From the IMG/VR virus record IMGVR_UViG_3300042566_000706, positions 1 to 64,000 of that record: a stretch of 64,000 nt of DNA. One strand, 5' to 3'. Of this stretch, positions 1-7,887 are shown piece by piece. The stretch is from a virus. A model generated the notes under the pieces. It was given only the letters and a program-made list of their open reading frames with translations, had not been told where the DNA came from and made no database searches. The translations under genes and the position numbers were made by a program. The stretch's first letter is position 1. The number at the start of each line of letters is the position of its first letter.

Positions 1-89
1 CTATCGATACTTGATTCTTTTACTTGGTCAAAATTTATTGAACCAGTTGTGCTTGTTGGTATTACTAACCATCTTCTATTTTCTAACAT
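1..89 (-). CDS. Partial gene, N-terminus of unknown protein
   Basis: An open frame starts with ATG at 89 and runs off the left edge of the window; the visible N-terminus begins MLENRRWLVIPT. It lies 10 bp downstream of the LamG-like gene and has the same strand and spacing as the neighbouring fibre genes, so it is probably another tail or fibre gene. Only 29 codons are visible and no family can be named. Confidence 0.6.
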   Translation of the reverse strand, partial: MLENRRWLVIPTSTTGSINFDQVKESSID

Positions 90-99
90 ATTTTTAATT

Positions 100-774
100 T
101 TAAGTTAATCCGTATCTTGATTTTTGAGCATTATAATTATTTAAAACTTCATCCGCTGTAAAATCTCGGTCATATACCTTTATTGAATAAACGGCCCCAT
201 TTAATCTCTCACCACCAACGCCGCCTGCACTAGTTGTGTCAGCACCGATTCTATAATTTGGTCCGGCAGTTAAACTTCCAGTTAATGTTCCGGTATTAAC
301 AGCTACACCATTTTTGTATAAAACAGTGTACCCAAAACTTGTTCTAGTTACTGTCATGCAATATGTACCGGCACCAAGGGGGTATCCGGGATAATAAACA
401 GCTCCCCCAATATAAAACCCATATTCACCAGATATCCAAACATAACTTGATGATGAATATCCTGAACCATAGGTTCCAAATATTTCACCACCACCATTAA
501 ATGCATTGATAGTATAAAAACATTCAAATGTAAATGGATTGGTTCCTAAAAGTATGTCATTTCTATTTAACTCAACATAGTCATTTGATCCATCAAAAGT
601 TAAACCACCACCTTTGGCAGTTGTGTAACCAACACCATTATATAGTGTACCAACACTATTACCTCTAATAGCTGTCCAAGATGTTCCTGTACCAGGATAC
701 GATCTTGAGGTTCCAGCATCTAAAGCAAATGTTAAACCTTCAGTAAATATTTTTGGTCCTCTATATAAACCCAT
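100..774 (-). CDS. LamG/concanavalin A-like tail or fibre protein
   Basis: A 224-residue protein with the layout of a LamG (laminin G / concanavalin A-like) jelly-roll domain. Near residues 60-75 is the F-D-G-S-N-D-Y-V element, then alternating beta strands. The C-terminus (about 190-222) reads NGAVYSIKVYDRDFTADEV followed by an N-Y-N-A stretch, a typical ending of phage and bacterial LamG_3 domains. Such domains usually bind glycans, so a role in host surface recognition is inferred. No signal peptide is seen, as expected for a virion protein. It is the second-to-last gene of the fibre cluster, next to three C1q-like genes. The family assignment is fairly secure; the ligand is unknown. Confidence 0.7.
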   Translation of the reverse strand: MGLYRGPKIFTEGLTFALDAGTSRSYPGTGTSWTAIRGNSVGTLYNGVGYTTAKGGGLTFDGSNDYVELNRNDILLGTNPFTFECFYTINAFNGGGEIFGTYGSGYSSSSYVWISGEYGFYIGGAVYYPGYPLGAGTYCMTVTRTSFGYTVLYKNGVAVNTGTLTGSLTAGPNYRIGADTTSAGGVGGERLNGAVYSIKVYDRDFTADEVLNNYNAQKSRYGLT

Positions 775-777
775 AAC

Positions 778-785
778 TATAAATA
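778..785 (-). promoter_or_regulatory. TATTTATA motif
   Basis: Reads TATTTATA on the coding strand, 3 nt before the ATG of the LamG-like gene. One of a recurring set. Here it is so close to the start codon that, if it were a -10 element, the transcript would be essentially leaderless; a translational role cannot be excluded. Confidence 0.35.
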
Positions 786-801
786 GAATAAAATTTGTTA
801 T

Positions 802-1383
802 TTAACCGATTAATATCCCGCAGAATAAGTGATAATCAGTATATATTCTTCCAGAACCACCACTACCCCAATAAATTAAATTACTGCAATAATCACCAAC
901 GTTTAGATACATTATACATGAGTTAACAACGCCATCAACGTGATTTGCAACGGTGCCATGACCATATATTGTGTGACTACTTTGGCTAGCGTTCCAACTA
1001 GAAGAACCATTTCTGGAAAAATTATAATGTATGTAGTTCGATGTACTATTACTGTCATTATGGTAATAATCTGATGTGTAAAAAAGATAATATCCAGCAA
1101 CTGGTGCGGTATATCTACCAGTACTATTACTAAAGCCGTATGAACCAGCGCCTTGTTGGTTATTTGTCCATGACATTGTTGAACCCATTTCCCTCCAACC
1201 ATTTACACCACCAAAATCTGACGCATATCTCCAAGCACCTGCTGCACCTCTAGAATTAAACCAAGGTTGACCAGATGACTTTAAATCTGTACCAATAGTT
1301 AGATTACCAGAAATGTTTAATATCCCACCTGTTGGTGTGAATATCGTTGAATCATATGTTGTACCGCCTACGTTAATTCCCAT
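802..1383 (-). CDS. C1q-like receptor-binding protein (copy 1)
   Basis: A 193-residue protein. Residues 1-60 are a short beta-rich stem (MGINVGGTTY...) and about 60-193 form a C1q/TNF-like jelly roll. Diagnostic elements are STGRYTAPVAGYYLF, the later NVGDY element and the terminal F-C-G-I-L-I-G. It is clearly homologous to the next gene (1387-1959) and, more distantly, to 2278-2910. C1q domains trimerise, which suits a tail-fibre tip, so a host-recognition role is inferred. It ends 27 bp before the LamG-like gene and starts 3 bp after the stop of the upstream copy, so they are probably co-transcribed. Confidence 0.75.
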   Translation of the reverse strand: MGINVGGTTYDSTIFTPTGGILNISGNLTIGTDLKSSGQPWFNSRGAAGAWRYASDFGGVNGWREMGSTMSWTNNQQGAGSYGFSNSTGRYTAPVAGYYLFYTSDYYHNDSNSTSNYIHYNFSRNGSSSWNASQSSHTIYGHGTVANHVDGVVNSCIMYLNVGDYCSNLIYWGSGGSGRIYTDYHLFCGILIG

Positions 1384-1386
1384 AAT

Positions 1387-1959
1387 TTACATGATTAAAT
1401 GTGCACAAAATAATGTGTGGTAAGCATACAATCTACCGCCACTCCCAGCCCAATATGGACGTATACTCACATAATCACCTTGACTTAAACTAATGACACC
1501 AGATACGTTAATACCATCCGCATAGTTGGCAACTTCTCCGTGAGCATAAATGTTATATGGAGTACTTCCGACATTCCAACTTGGTGAACCATTCACACCA
1601 AAAAGCCAATGTATATAATTTGCTGTACCGTTACTGTCATTGTAATAGTGTGTAGATGCGTGAAAATAATATTTTCCTGTTATTGGTGCGGTGTATCTGC
1701 CATTACTATTATTAAATCCATAAGAACCTGTGCCTTGCTGTGTGGACACCCAACCCATTCCAGAACCTAATTCACCCCATCCAGCACCTGAAAAACTACT
1801 ATTATAAAGCCAACCACCAGTACCTCTAGCGTTAAATGCTGGTTGTCCACTAATACTAACGTTCCCAGTAATAGCAAGATTACCACTGACACCAAGTGAG
1901 TTACCTGATGCCGTGTAAGTTGATGATGTTAATGTGCTATTACCAATATATGTTGCCAT
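1387..1959 (-). CDS. C1q-like receptor-binding protein (copy 2)
   Basis: A 190-residue paralogue of the 802-1383 product. It has the same stem, a GTGGWLYNSSFSGAGWGELG segment matching the WRYAS...GWREMG segment of copy 1, NGRYTAPITGKYYFHAS, and a C-terminal F-C-A-H-L-I-M. The match runs over the full length, so it arose by gene duplication followed by divergence. Its start overlaps the stop of 1959-2249 by one base (TAATG arrangement), implying translational coupling. It probably forms a trimeric adhesin tip; the ligand is unknown. Confidence 0.75.
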   Translation of the reverse strand: MATYIGNSTLTSSTYTASGNSLGVSGNLAITGNVSISGQPAFNARGTGGWLYNSSFSGAGWGELGSGMGWVSTQQGTGSYGFNNSNGRYTAPITGKYYFHASTHYYNDSNGTANYIHWLFGVNGSPSWNVGSTPYNIYAHGEVANYADGINVSGVISLSQGDYVSIRPYWAGSGGRLYAYHTLFCAHLIM

Positions 1960-2249
1960 TATACGAAAGGATCTGGGATTATATTAGTTATTCCATAAAT
2001 GTCTGGTGGTGGGTCAGATGCTCTTTCAGCAGCACTTCTAATATTAGCTGCTAAAACAATTTCTTCTTTAGTACCAGTTATTGATTCACCCGCAGCAATC
2101 TTTCTTTCAACTTCTAATTGAAAAATTTCTTGAATTGCGTTTTCGCATCTTGCTTTAATTGCATTTTCCATCCAATCTTGTTGTGATAATGCGACATATC
2201 CTAATGCTTTGTCTTCTGCATCTGATAATGTAATTGTGTATGTTACCAT
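1959..2249 (-). CDS. Small conserved phage protein between fibre genes
   Basis: A 96-residue soluble, mainly alpha-helical protein beginning MVTYTITLSDAEDKALGYVA. It is acidic, with no membrane segment and no enzyme motif. Similar short proteins beside fibre genes occur in environmental T4-like phages, but I cannot name a function. A fibre-assembly or chaperone role, or a short fibre linker, would fit the position between two C1q genes. The stop overlaps the start of the downstream C1q gene by one base. Confidence 0.6.
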   Translation of the reverse strand: MVTYTITLSDAEDKALGYVALSQQDWMENAIKARCENAIQEIFQLEVERKIAAGESITGTKEEIVLAANIRSAAERASDPPPDIYGITNIIPDPFV

Positions 2250-2260
2250 ATTTTACTTTT

Positions 2261-2274
2261 TATAAATATAAATA
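2261..2274 (-). promoter_or_regulatory. Double TATTTATA motif
   Basis: Two overlapping copies of TATTTATA on the minus strand (2261-2268 and 2267-2274), 11 nt upstream of the ATG at 2249. They lie in the 28-bp gap after the upstream C1q gene. Confidence 0.4.
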
Positions 2275-2277
2275 TTA

Positions 2278-2910
2278 TTAACCAACTAGTGCACCAAAAA
2301 ACGTAGTATATGGTGCATAAACTCTTGTTGAATTTGCGTTTATATACATATGCATCTCAACGTAGTCACCAACAGCAAGTTGCATAACACCATTTACTGT
2401 TGCGCCATCTGCATAACCACTACTAGCCCCAGAATTACCTCCTGCAGCACCATACATATAAATCGTTAATGGGTTATACCCGTTGTTCCAATCTCTTGAC
2501 CCATTTTTGGCAAATTGTAAGTGAATATAACCTGAACCAGTGTTATATGGCGCAGCTAAATCATTTAACGCATATGCACTTGCACTAAACACATACCAAC
2601 CAGCTACAGAAGCGGTAAATCTCCCTGTTGAGGTGCTAAAATCACTACCTCTTTGTGCATCTGTTACCCAACCAATTTTTGACCCAGTAAACACTTGCCA
2701 ATTACCAGCACCATCCCACCCAGTATTGTTTGGATATTGCCAACCATTACTATAAGCACCACCAGTACTTCCATTAGCACTAAATGCTTTTGTTGTGCCT
2801 TTTGTTACATAACCAGTTCCAGATAATTCCGTACTTGATAATGTAAACAATCCACTTGTAGGTGTAATTGTTGAGCTACTTAGGGTTGTACCACCAATAT
2901 TGAAAGCCAT
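2278..2910 (-). CDS. C1q-like receptor-binding protein (copy 3)
   Basis: A 210-residue protein with an N-terminal stem (MAFNIGGTTLSSSTITPTSG) matching the stems of the two other C1q-like genes, then a jelly roll. Key elements are STGRFTASVAGWYVFSASAY, YIHLQFAKNGS, DGATVNGVMQLAVGDYVEM and a terminal F-F-G-A-L-V-G. It is more diverged than the other pair. It starts 3 bp after the stop of the collagen-like fibre gene, so the four genes probably form one fibre operon. Trimeric C1q tips on a collagen-like shaft are a known theme; which protein is the tip of which shaft is not shown by sequence. Confidence 0.75.
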   Translation of the reverse strand: MAFNIGGTTLSSSTITPTSGLFTLSSTELSGTGYVTKGTTKAFSANGSTGGAYSNGWQYPNNTGWDGAGNWQVFTGSKIGWVTDAQRGSDFSTSTGRFTASVAGWYVFSASAYALNDLAAPYNTGSGYIHLQFAKNGSRDWNNGYNPLTIYMYGAAGGNSGASSGYADGATVNGVMQLAVGDYVEMHMYINANSTRVYAPYTTFFGALVG

Positions 2911-2913
2911 ATA

Positions 2914-5900
2914 TTATTCTATTTCCGTTAGATTGATTTTGAACTTTTTACCATTCTTATTATTGATAATATACAGATTTTCTTCCCCTTCCTGAATAGT
3001 CCAATTACCAGTTGTACCATCAATTTCATTCCCACCTTCTTTACCTTCATTACTTAAGTGTAAGTCATTCGTAAAAACGTTTGCCCATCTAAGTGCTGAT
3101 GTACCTAAGTTATAGGTGTTGTTAACTGATGGGAATATATGATATCCAAAACTAGTACCATTTGTTGTATTAACATTTATGAATGGTATACCTGATATAT
3201 CTGAAATAGAGAATATGTCACCAGTTAAATCATCTGTTACCGAGAATAACTGCCCACTAGAACCTTGAATATCAACAATTGTTCCACCAGAACCATATAC
3301 TTGTAATGGTAGTGTTGGTGTTGTGACGTCAGATTCACCATAACCGATTCTAACATCATTTGCCACTGTTAATCTACCGTCAGTAGTTAATGCCATAGCA
3401 CCTTGTGCTGTTGAATGTCCTTCGTCACCCCACCAGAATCCTCTGCCGCTGTCGTTGTTAAATTGGAAGGTCATTCCCCAGTCATTTAAACCACCATAAG
3501 TGATTGCTGATTGCATACCAATAGCGTAAGGACTTGCACCCGTTGAATAAACGTTATATTTGTTTCTACTTGATGACGCATTTGTATTATACGTACCAGT
3601 AGCGGTAACGTTACTCGTTGATAATGTTGAACCATCAAATGTTAAATTTGATTCACCTTGAATTAGTCCGGCGGTACCTGTTGCTGTTAAAACATAATCG
3701 TTTACGTTACTATTAATTGTCGCAGCGCCTGATGAACCAGAACTTCCTGATGAACCTGATGAACCTGATGAACCACTAGATCCAGAACTTCCAGAAGACC
3801 CACTAGAACCTGAAGTACCTGACGAACCAGAACTTCCTGATGAACCACTAGATCCAGATGAGCCAGAACTACCACTAGAACCAGATGTCCCAGAAGACCC
3901 GCTAGAACCAGATGTTCCAGAAGACCCAGAACTTCCTGATGAACCTGATGAACCACTAGATCCTGAGCTACCTGAAGACCCACTAGATCCAGAAGTGCCT
4001 GACGAACCAGAAGAACCTGAACTGCCCGATGTGCCGCTAGAACCACTAGAACCTGAAGTACCGCTTGACCCGTTTGATCCCGAACTACCACTTGAACCTG
4101 AAGAACCCGACGTTCCACTAGAACCCGATGTACCACTAGAACCAGAAGACCCAGACGTTCCGCTTGACCCTGAACTACCTGACGAACCTGAAGTACCACT
4201 AGTACCTGATGATCCAGAACTACCTGAAGTTCCACTAGAACCATTAGAACCGGATGTTCCACTTGTTCCAGACGTTCCTGAACTACCAGAAGACCCAGAT
4301 GTTCCACTTGAACCTGAACTACCTGATGTTCCACTAGTGCCCGATGTTCCACTTGAACCTGAAGAACCTGATGTACCAGATGACCCTGAACTACCTGATG
4401 TTCCAGATGAACCCGCAGTTCCCGATGAACCGGATGTTCCAGACGTACCACTTGAACCTGATGTACCCGAAGTACCTGAAGTAGCAGCAGTATATGAAGT
4501 TCCGTTAATAAATAAATTTGAAGTTACTCTTAACGTACCTGTTATTTCTGTATTTGAATTTATTGATACTAAAGTACCCGTATCAGTTATATTTGAATCG
4601 TTAAGATGGTCACCACCTGCCGATTTTGCTATTTTACCACTTGTTAACGATAATTCAGACCCTAAAGACCCTGAACTACGTGGTCCAGATAAAAACATAC
4701 CCCCACCATAACCAGCATCACTTGAATTTTGATATATCCATCTGTTATTAACAGAATCCCAAAGAATTGATCCGGTGGCATTATTAATTGAACCAGAATC
4801 AAATACCTCTAAACCACCAAATCTGGCGCCTGGATTTGAAGTGTTAACTGTGATAATATTATCTGCAATTCTAAGTTGTGATGATGTTACATATAATATT
4901 GAAGAAGAACCTAATACTGTAAAGTCGTTTGTAACAATTAATGAACCTGATATAGTTTCATTGCCGACAACCGTTAGTAATGAGCCATCAAATCTTAGAT
5001 TACTTTCAACTGTAGCATTTGGTGAGGAACCATTAAGTGTTAAGATACCGTTATCTTGTGTTCCAGTCATTGTTACAGTACCGCTAGATCCACTAGAGCC
5101 AGATGTACCACTGGTACCACTTGAACCCGAAGAACCTGATGTTCCACTAGATCCACTTGATCCCGATGTTCCACTAGATCCACTTGATCCCGATGTACCA
5201 GAAGTTCCACTTGTTCCAGAACTACCTGAAGAACCTGATGTTCCACTAGAACCTGAACTACCACTAGTACCACTAGAACCTGACGTTCCTGAGCTACCAG
5301 AAGACCCTGATGTACCACTAGAACCAGAAGACCCTGACGTACCTGAAGTGCCACTTGTTCCAGATGAACCTGAACTACCTGATGTACCACTAGATCCTGA
5401 AGACCCGGATGTGCCACTCGTCCCAGACGTACCACTTGACCCTGAACTACCACTTGTTCCAGAACTACCTGAAGAACCTGATGTACCACTAGTGCCAGCC
5501 GTTCCACTAGAACCTGAACTTCCAGATGTTCCAGACGAACCCGAAGAACCTGAAGTTCCGCTTGACCCCGAACTACCAGAAGAACCTGACGTTCCACTAG
5601 TGCCAGATGTACCACTCGTTCCTGACGAACCAGAACTTCCTGAAGACCCACTCGTACCTGAAGTACCACTCGAACCAGAAGACCCAGACGTACCTGAGGT
5701 TCCACTTGTTCCGGAAGACCCAGAACTTCCTGATGTTCCGCTTGAGCCACTAGAACCCGAAGTACCAGCAGTTCCTGAACTACCAGATGTGCCTGACGTA
5801 CCACTAGAGCCGGCAGTTCCTGATGAACCACTAGTTCCTGATGAACCAGAAGTACCTGATGTTCCGCTTGTTGCTGAAGTATAAGATGTTCCGTTAATAT

Positions 5901-6117
5901 TTAACGAACCGCTAATAGATAATGAACCTGTAAATTCATGAAAATCGTCTGAAGTGTTACCAAATTTGGTTGAACCACTTTCATATAGTACTGATGAACT
6001 AACAAGAGAGATGTTTACCAAATCCGCTGTTAAGGTACCACGTACGATTAAATTATTTTCAATTTCTGCTGATCCGGACACAACAAGTCCGTTCTTAATT
6101 TTAAATTCGTTTGCCAT
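2914..6117 (-). CDS. Collagen-like long tail fibre
   Basis: A 1067-residue fibre. N-terminal residues 1-80 are a beta-rich stem. Residues about 80-346 and 543-797 are uninterrupted Gly-X-Y triplets, almost all Gly-Thr-Ser or Gly-Ser-Ser, with occasional Ala or Asn and no proline. Both blocks are preceded by near-identical N-G-T-S-Y-T-(S/A)-A-T-S-G-T-S-G leaders, so stem plus collagen block looks internally duplicated. Between them (about 360-470) is a beta module (ADNIITVN...GGLEVFDSGS...GSILWDSVNNRW) also found in two other fibres here. The C-terminus (about 990-1067) ends in WTIQEGEENLYIINNKNGKK, an ending I associate with marine T4-like fibre proteins. The collagen blocks should form a trimeric shaft. 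Confidence is high for a fibre role, low for the exact position in the virion. Confidence 0.8.
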   Translation of the reverse strand: MANEFKIKNGLVVSGSAEIENNLIVRGTLTADLVNISLVSSSVLYESGSTKFGNTSDDFHEFTGSLSISGSLNINGTSYTSATSGTSGTSGSSGTSGSSGTAGSSGTSGTSGSSGTAGTSGSSGSSGTSGSSGSSGTSGTSGTSGSSGSSGTSGTSGSSGSSGSSGTSGTSGTSGTSGSSGSSGSSGTSGSSGSSGTSGSSGSSGTAGTSGTSGSSGSSGTSGSSGSSGTSGTSGTSGSSGSSGTSGSSGSSGTSGTSGTSGSSGSSGTSGSSGSSGTSGSSGTSGSSGSSGTSGSSGSSGTSGTSGTSGSSGSSGTSGSSGSSGTSGSSGSSGTSGTSGSSGSSGTVTMTGTQDNGILTLNGSSPNATVESNLRFDGSLLTVVGNETISGSLIVTNDFTVLGSSSILYVTSSQLRIADNIITVNTSNPGARFGGLEVFDSGSINNATGSILWDSVNNRWIYQNSSDAGYGGGMFLSGPRSSGSLGSELSLTSGKIAKSAGGDHLNDSNITDTGTLVSINSNTEITGTLRVTSNLFINGTSYTAATSGTSGTSGSSGTSGTSGSSGTAGSSGTSGSSGSSGTSGSSGSSGTSGTSGTSGSSGSSGTSGSSGSSGTSGTSGTSGSNGSSGTSGSSGSSGTSGTSGSSGSSGSSGTSGSSGSSGTSGSSGTSGSSGSSGSSGSNGSSGTSGSSGSSGTSGSSGSSGSSGTSGSSGSSGSSGSSGSSGSSGSSGSSGTSGSSGSSGTSGSSGSSGSSGSSGSSGSSGSSGTSGSSGSSGSSGSSGSSGSSGSSGSSGSSGAATINSNVNDYVLTATGTAGLIQGESNLTFDGSTLSTSNVTATGTYNTNASSSRNKYNVYSTGASPYAIGMQSAITYGGLNDWGMTFQFNNDSGRGFWWGDEGHSTAQGAMALTTDGRLTVANDVRIGYGESDVTTPTLPLQVYGSGGTIVDIQGSSGQLFSVTDDLTGDIFSISDISGIPFINVNTTNGTSFGYHIFPSVNNTYNLGTSALRWANVFTNDLHLSNEGKEGGNEIDGTTGNWTIQEGEENLYIINNKNGKKFKINLTEIE
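3722..4494 (-). repeat. Collagen-like coding repeat, block 2
   Basis: Degenerate 9-bp-based repeat encoding about 255 residues of Gly-Thr-Ser / Gly-Ser-Ser triplets. Codons vary synonymously between copies, so the protein pattern is conserved more strictly than the DNA. Confidence 0.9.
5079..5875 (-). repeat. Collagen-like coding repeat, block 1
   Basis: Second tract of Gly-Thr-Ser / Gly-Ser-Ser triplets, about 265 residues, N-terminal in the fibre. It has the same composition as block 2 and follows an equivalent leader peptide, consistent with an internal duplication. Confidence 0.9.
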
Positions 6118-6200
6118 AATCTATTAGTTTCACTTTCCACTAATGTGTTACTAATAAATACTAATTTTAAACGAATTAAATGGGTATTAAATAATTAATT

Positions 6201-7670
6201 TTAAGAGCACCCGCCAATCGCTCTATAAAATATTTCAACAACCCAAGTTCCAGTTGTGAAATTGGCTGTAACAGCCCCAGTATTGTTAATTGTAAATGTA
6301 AATTCGCTAGTATCTCCAATATCCATTGTTGACGTTTCACTATATTTTACAGTGCTTCCATTCCATACACCCATAACATTACCTGCTCGCATATTACCAC
6401 TTTTTTTGATAACATAATCTATATTCACACCATCAAATGTGCTTAAATTTAAAACAGTCGTTGTTGACGCTAAAGACACACAAGTTGTTCCTATTTTTGC
6501 GTTGTTAATGGTTAAGGTTCCATTAATTGTTTGATTAGCTGTAAATGTGTTTGAACCAGTAATTGCATAACCAAATTCAGTTATTTGTAATGAACCACTA
6601 ACGATTCCAGATTTCCAAGAAGGTACTGTCCCATTATTTGATAATACATAACCAGCATAACTCGCACTAATTTCCGGCAAACCACCACCAACTGTTGCTG
6701 TAACCGTACCAGATTGTGCACTTGAGAATGTGATAATCATTTGGTTATTACTGTATGCCAATATATTGGTAGGAATAACCACATAACCTAAACTGTCATA
6801 AACAGTAACTTCTGGGTATTGTTCTCCTAAATTGTGGTTAAATGTCCAAGTTGTTGCAGGTGATGATTGTGTTAGTTTAGCTGTCCTACCTTCGGCACCA
6901 CCTCCAGCATTTAACGCAAATGAAGCAGTTAAGGCATATGATGAACTTAACACGGTCATTGATCCTGTTTCACTTGTTAAAACTACACTTGATGTGAATA
7001 AATTTAAAGAATCAACGGAACCTGTTATAATATCTAATGTTGTGATGATAGATGATGATAAACTAGTAATCGAACCAGTTATAATATCAATTCTATCATT
7101 TAGTGATGACGATAATGATGTCGCGCTAATGTTTAATTCTTTAACATAACCATTACCATTAGTATCACTAGTTGATGTTGTAATTTCAATCCCACCTGCC
7201 GGAATAATTTCAAAAGCATCAGAACCTGTTGCTCTTAATATTGATGAACCAGACACAAATATGTCTTTGAAGTGTGAACCGATTGAAACGAATGCTGTGC
7301 CTGGATCTGTTTCTTCAACATTTAATCCAGTACTATCATCAAATTGTAACTTTGTAAATGTTTTATTTACTGTTGTTCCACTAATATCTGAACCAGATAT
7401 GTGAAATGGTACTGTTGTTAATCCGCTAGCATTACCAATAAATGAACCTGAAAAGTTTGACGCTGTTACAGCTCCAGTAAGATGTATTGAACCTGTATTA
7501 ACCGTGTTTGTTAAAATTAATTCCTCAACCGATGGCCCGAGAGAACCAGATTTAGCCATATAAACCTTACCGTCAGTAGTGTTTAATGCTAATTCTCCCA
7601 ATTGTAAATTCGAGTTAGTGGGTTTTTGACCGGATACACTACTCCTACGCAGTTTTACTATTTGTGCCAT
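6201..7670 (-). CDS. Tail fibre / virion adhesin with MAQI-type N-terminus
   Basis: A 489-residue protein. The N-terminus MAQIVKLRRSSVSGQKPT, then LQLGELALNTTDGKVYMAK, is a widespread phage fibre cap. The gene at 7888-10626 begins similarly, so both may attach to the same virion site. Residues 180-250 are Ser-rich with S-S-S-Y-A-L-T-A-S-F-A-L-N motifs. About 265-330 carries a beta module (TTWTFNHNLGEQYPEVTVYD) common in phage fibres. The C-terminus (about 370-489) is a separate beta domain ending in G-G-C-S. The gene has its own leader with two hairpins and a TATTTATA motif, and follows the terminator of the upstream fibre gene, so it probably heads a transcript running into the collagen fibre. 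Confidence 0.7.
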   Translation of the reverse strand: MAQIVKLRRSSVSGQKPTNSNLQLGELALNTTDGKVYMAKSGSLGPSVEELILTNTVNTGSIHLTGAVTASNFSGSFIGNASGLTTVPFHISGSDISGTTVNKTFTKLQFDDSTGLNVEETDPGTAFVSIGSHFKDIFVSGSSILRATGSDAFEIIPAGGIEITTSTSDTNGNGYVKELNISATSLSSSLNDRIDIITGSITSLSSSIITTLDIITGSVDSLNLFTSSVVLTSETGSMTVLSSSYALTASFALNAGGGAEGRTAKLTQSSPATTWTFNHNLGEQYPEVTVYDSLGYVVIPTNILAYSNNQMIITFSSAQSGTVTATVGGGLPEISASYAGYVLSNNGTVPSWKSGIVSGSLQITEFGYAITGSNTFTANQTINGTLTINNAKIGTTCVSLASTTTVLNLSTFDGVNIDYVIKKSGNMRAGNVMGVWNGSTVKYSETSTMDIGDTSEFTFTINNTGAVTANFTTGTWVVEIFYRAIGGCS

Positions 7671-7694
7671 ATATATGGTTCTCTCCTATGTTTT

Positions 7695-7732
7695 GTGGTA
7701 TGTACCACGGTTAATTAGACCTATGTAGGTCT
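7695..7732 (-). promoter_or_regulatory. Twin-hairpin mRNA leader
   Basis: Two perfect dyads lie side by side in the leader of the 6201-7670 gene: GTGGTATGTACCAC (7695-7708) and AGACCTATGTAGGTCT (7717-7732). On the transcribed strand each forms a stem of 5-6 bp closed by an ACAT tetraloop. The first would fold at the very 5' end of a transcript started from the adjacent TATTTATA motif. They could protect the 5' end or bind a protein; function is inferred only. Confidence 0.5.
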
Positions 7733-7735
7733 TCT

Positions 7736-7743
7736 TATAAATA
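7736..7743 (-). promoter_or_regulatory. TATTTATA motif, candidate promoter
   Basis: TATTTATA on the minus strand, 65 nt upstream of the ATG at 7670. It sits between the terminator at 7841-7867 and the twin-hairpin leader, the expected place for a promoter of the downstream fibre operon. Confidence 0.45.
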
Positions 7744-7840
7744 CATAAAAATTAGGATTAAATAAACGAAATCCAAGAAAAATTATCTTACTTAGCTCAT
7801 ATTAAAAATGATTGAAGCTGAATAAACTATATAAACAAAA

Positions 7841-7867
7841 AAAGGGAGAGTATTAAACTCTCCCTTT
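7841..7867 (-). terminator. Rho-independent terminator
   Basis: A perfect 10-bp stem (AAAGGGAGAG with CTCTCCCTTT) and a 7-nt loop, followed on the minus strand by a run of seven T. It lies 20 bp after the stop of the 7888-10626 fibre gene and should end that transcript. Confidence 0.85.
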
Positions 7868-7887
7868 TGTATTATTGAAATTCTATG

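Noticed and set aside
3702-5831. Minus-strand Val/Leu/Gln/Arg-rich frames overlapping the fibre gene (for example 3702-4451 and 5073-5831)
   Set aside because: Out-of-frame readings of the same collagen repeat within a continuous 1067-codon gene.
3995-5884. Long plus-strand frames encoding Pro/Glu/Asp/Val repeats opposite the collagen-like fibre
   Set aside because: They are the mirror of the Gly-Thr-Ser repeat: a stop-free low-complexity array keeps antisense frames open. No start context, and composition is dictated by the repeat.
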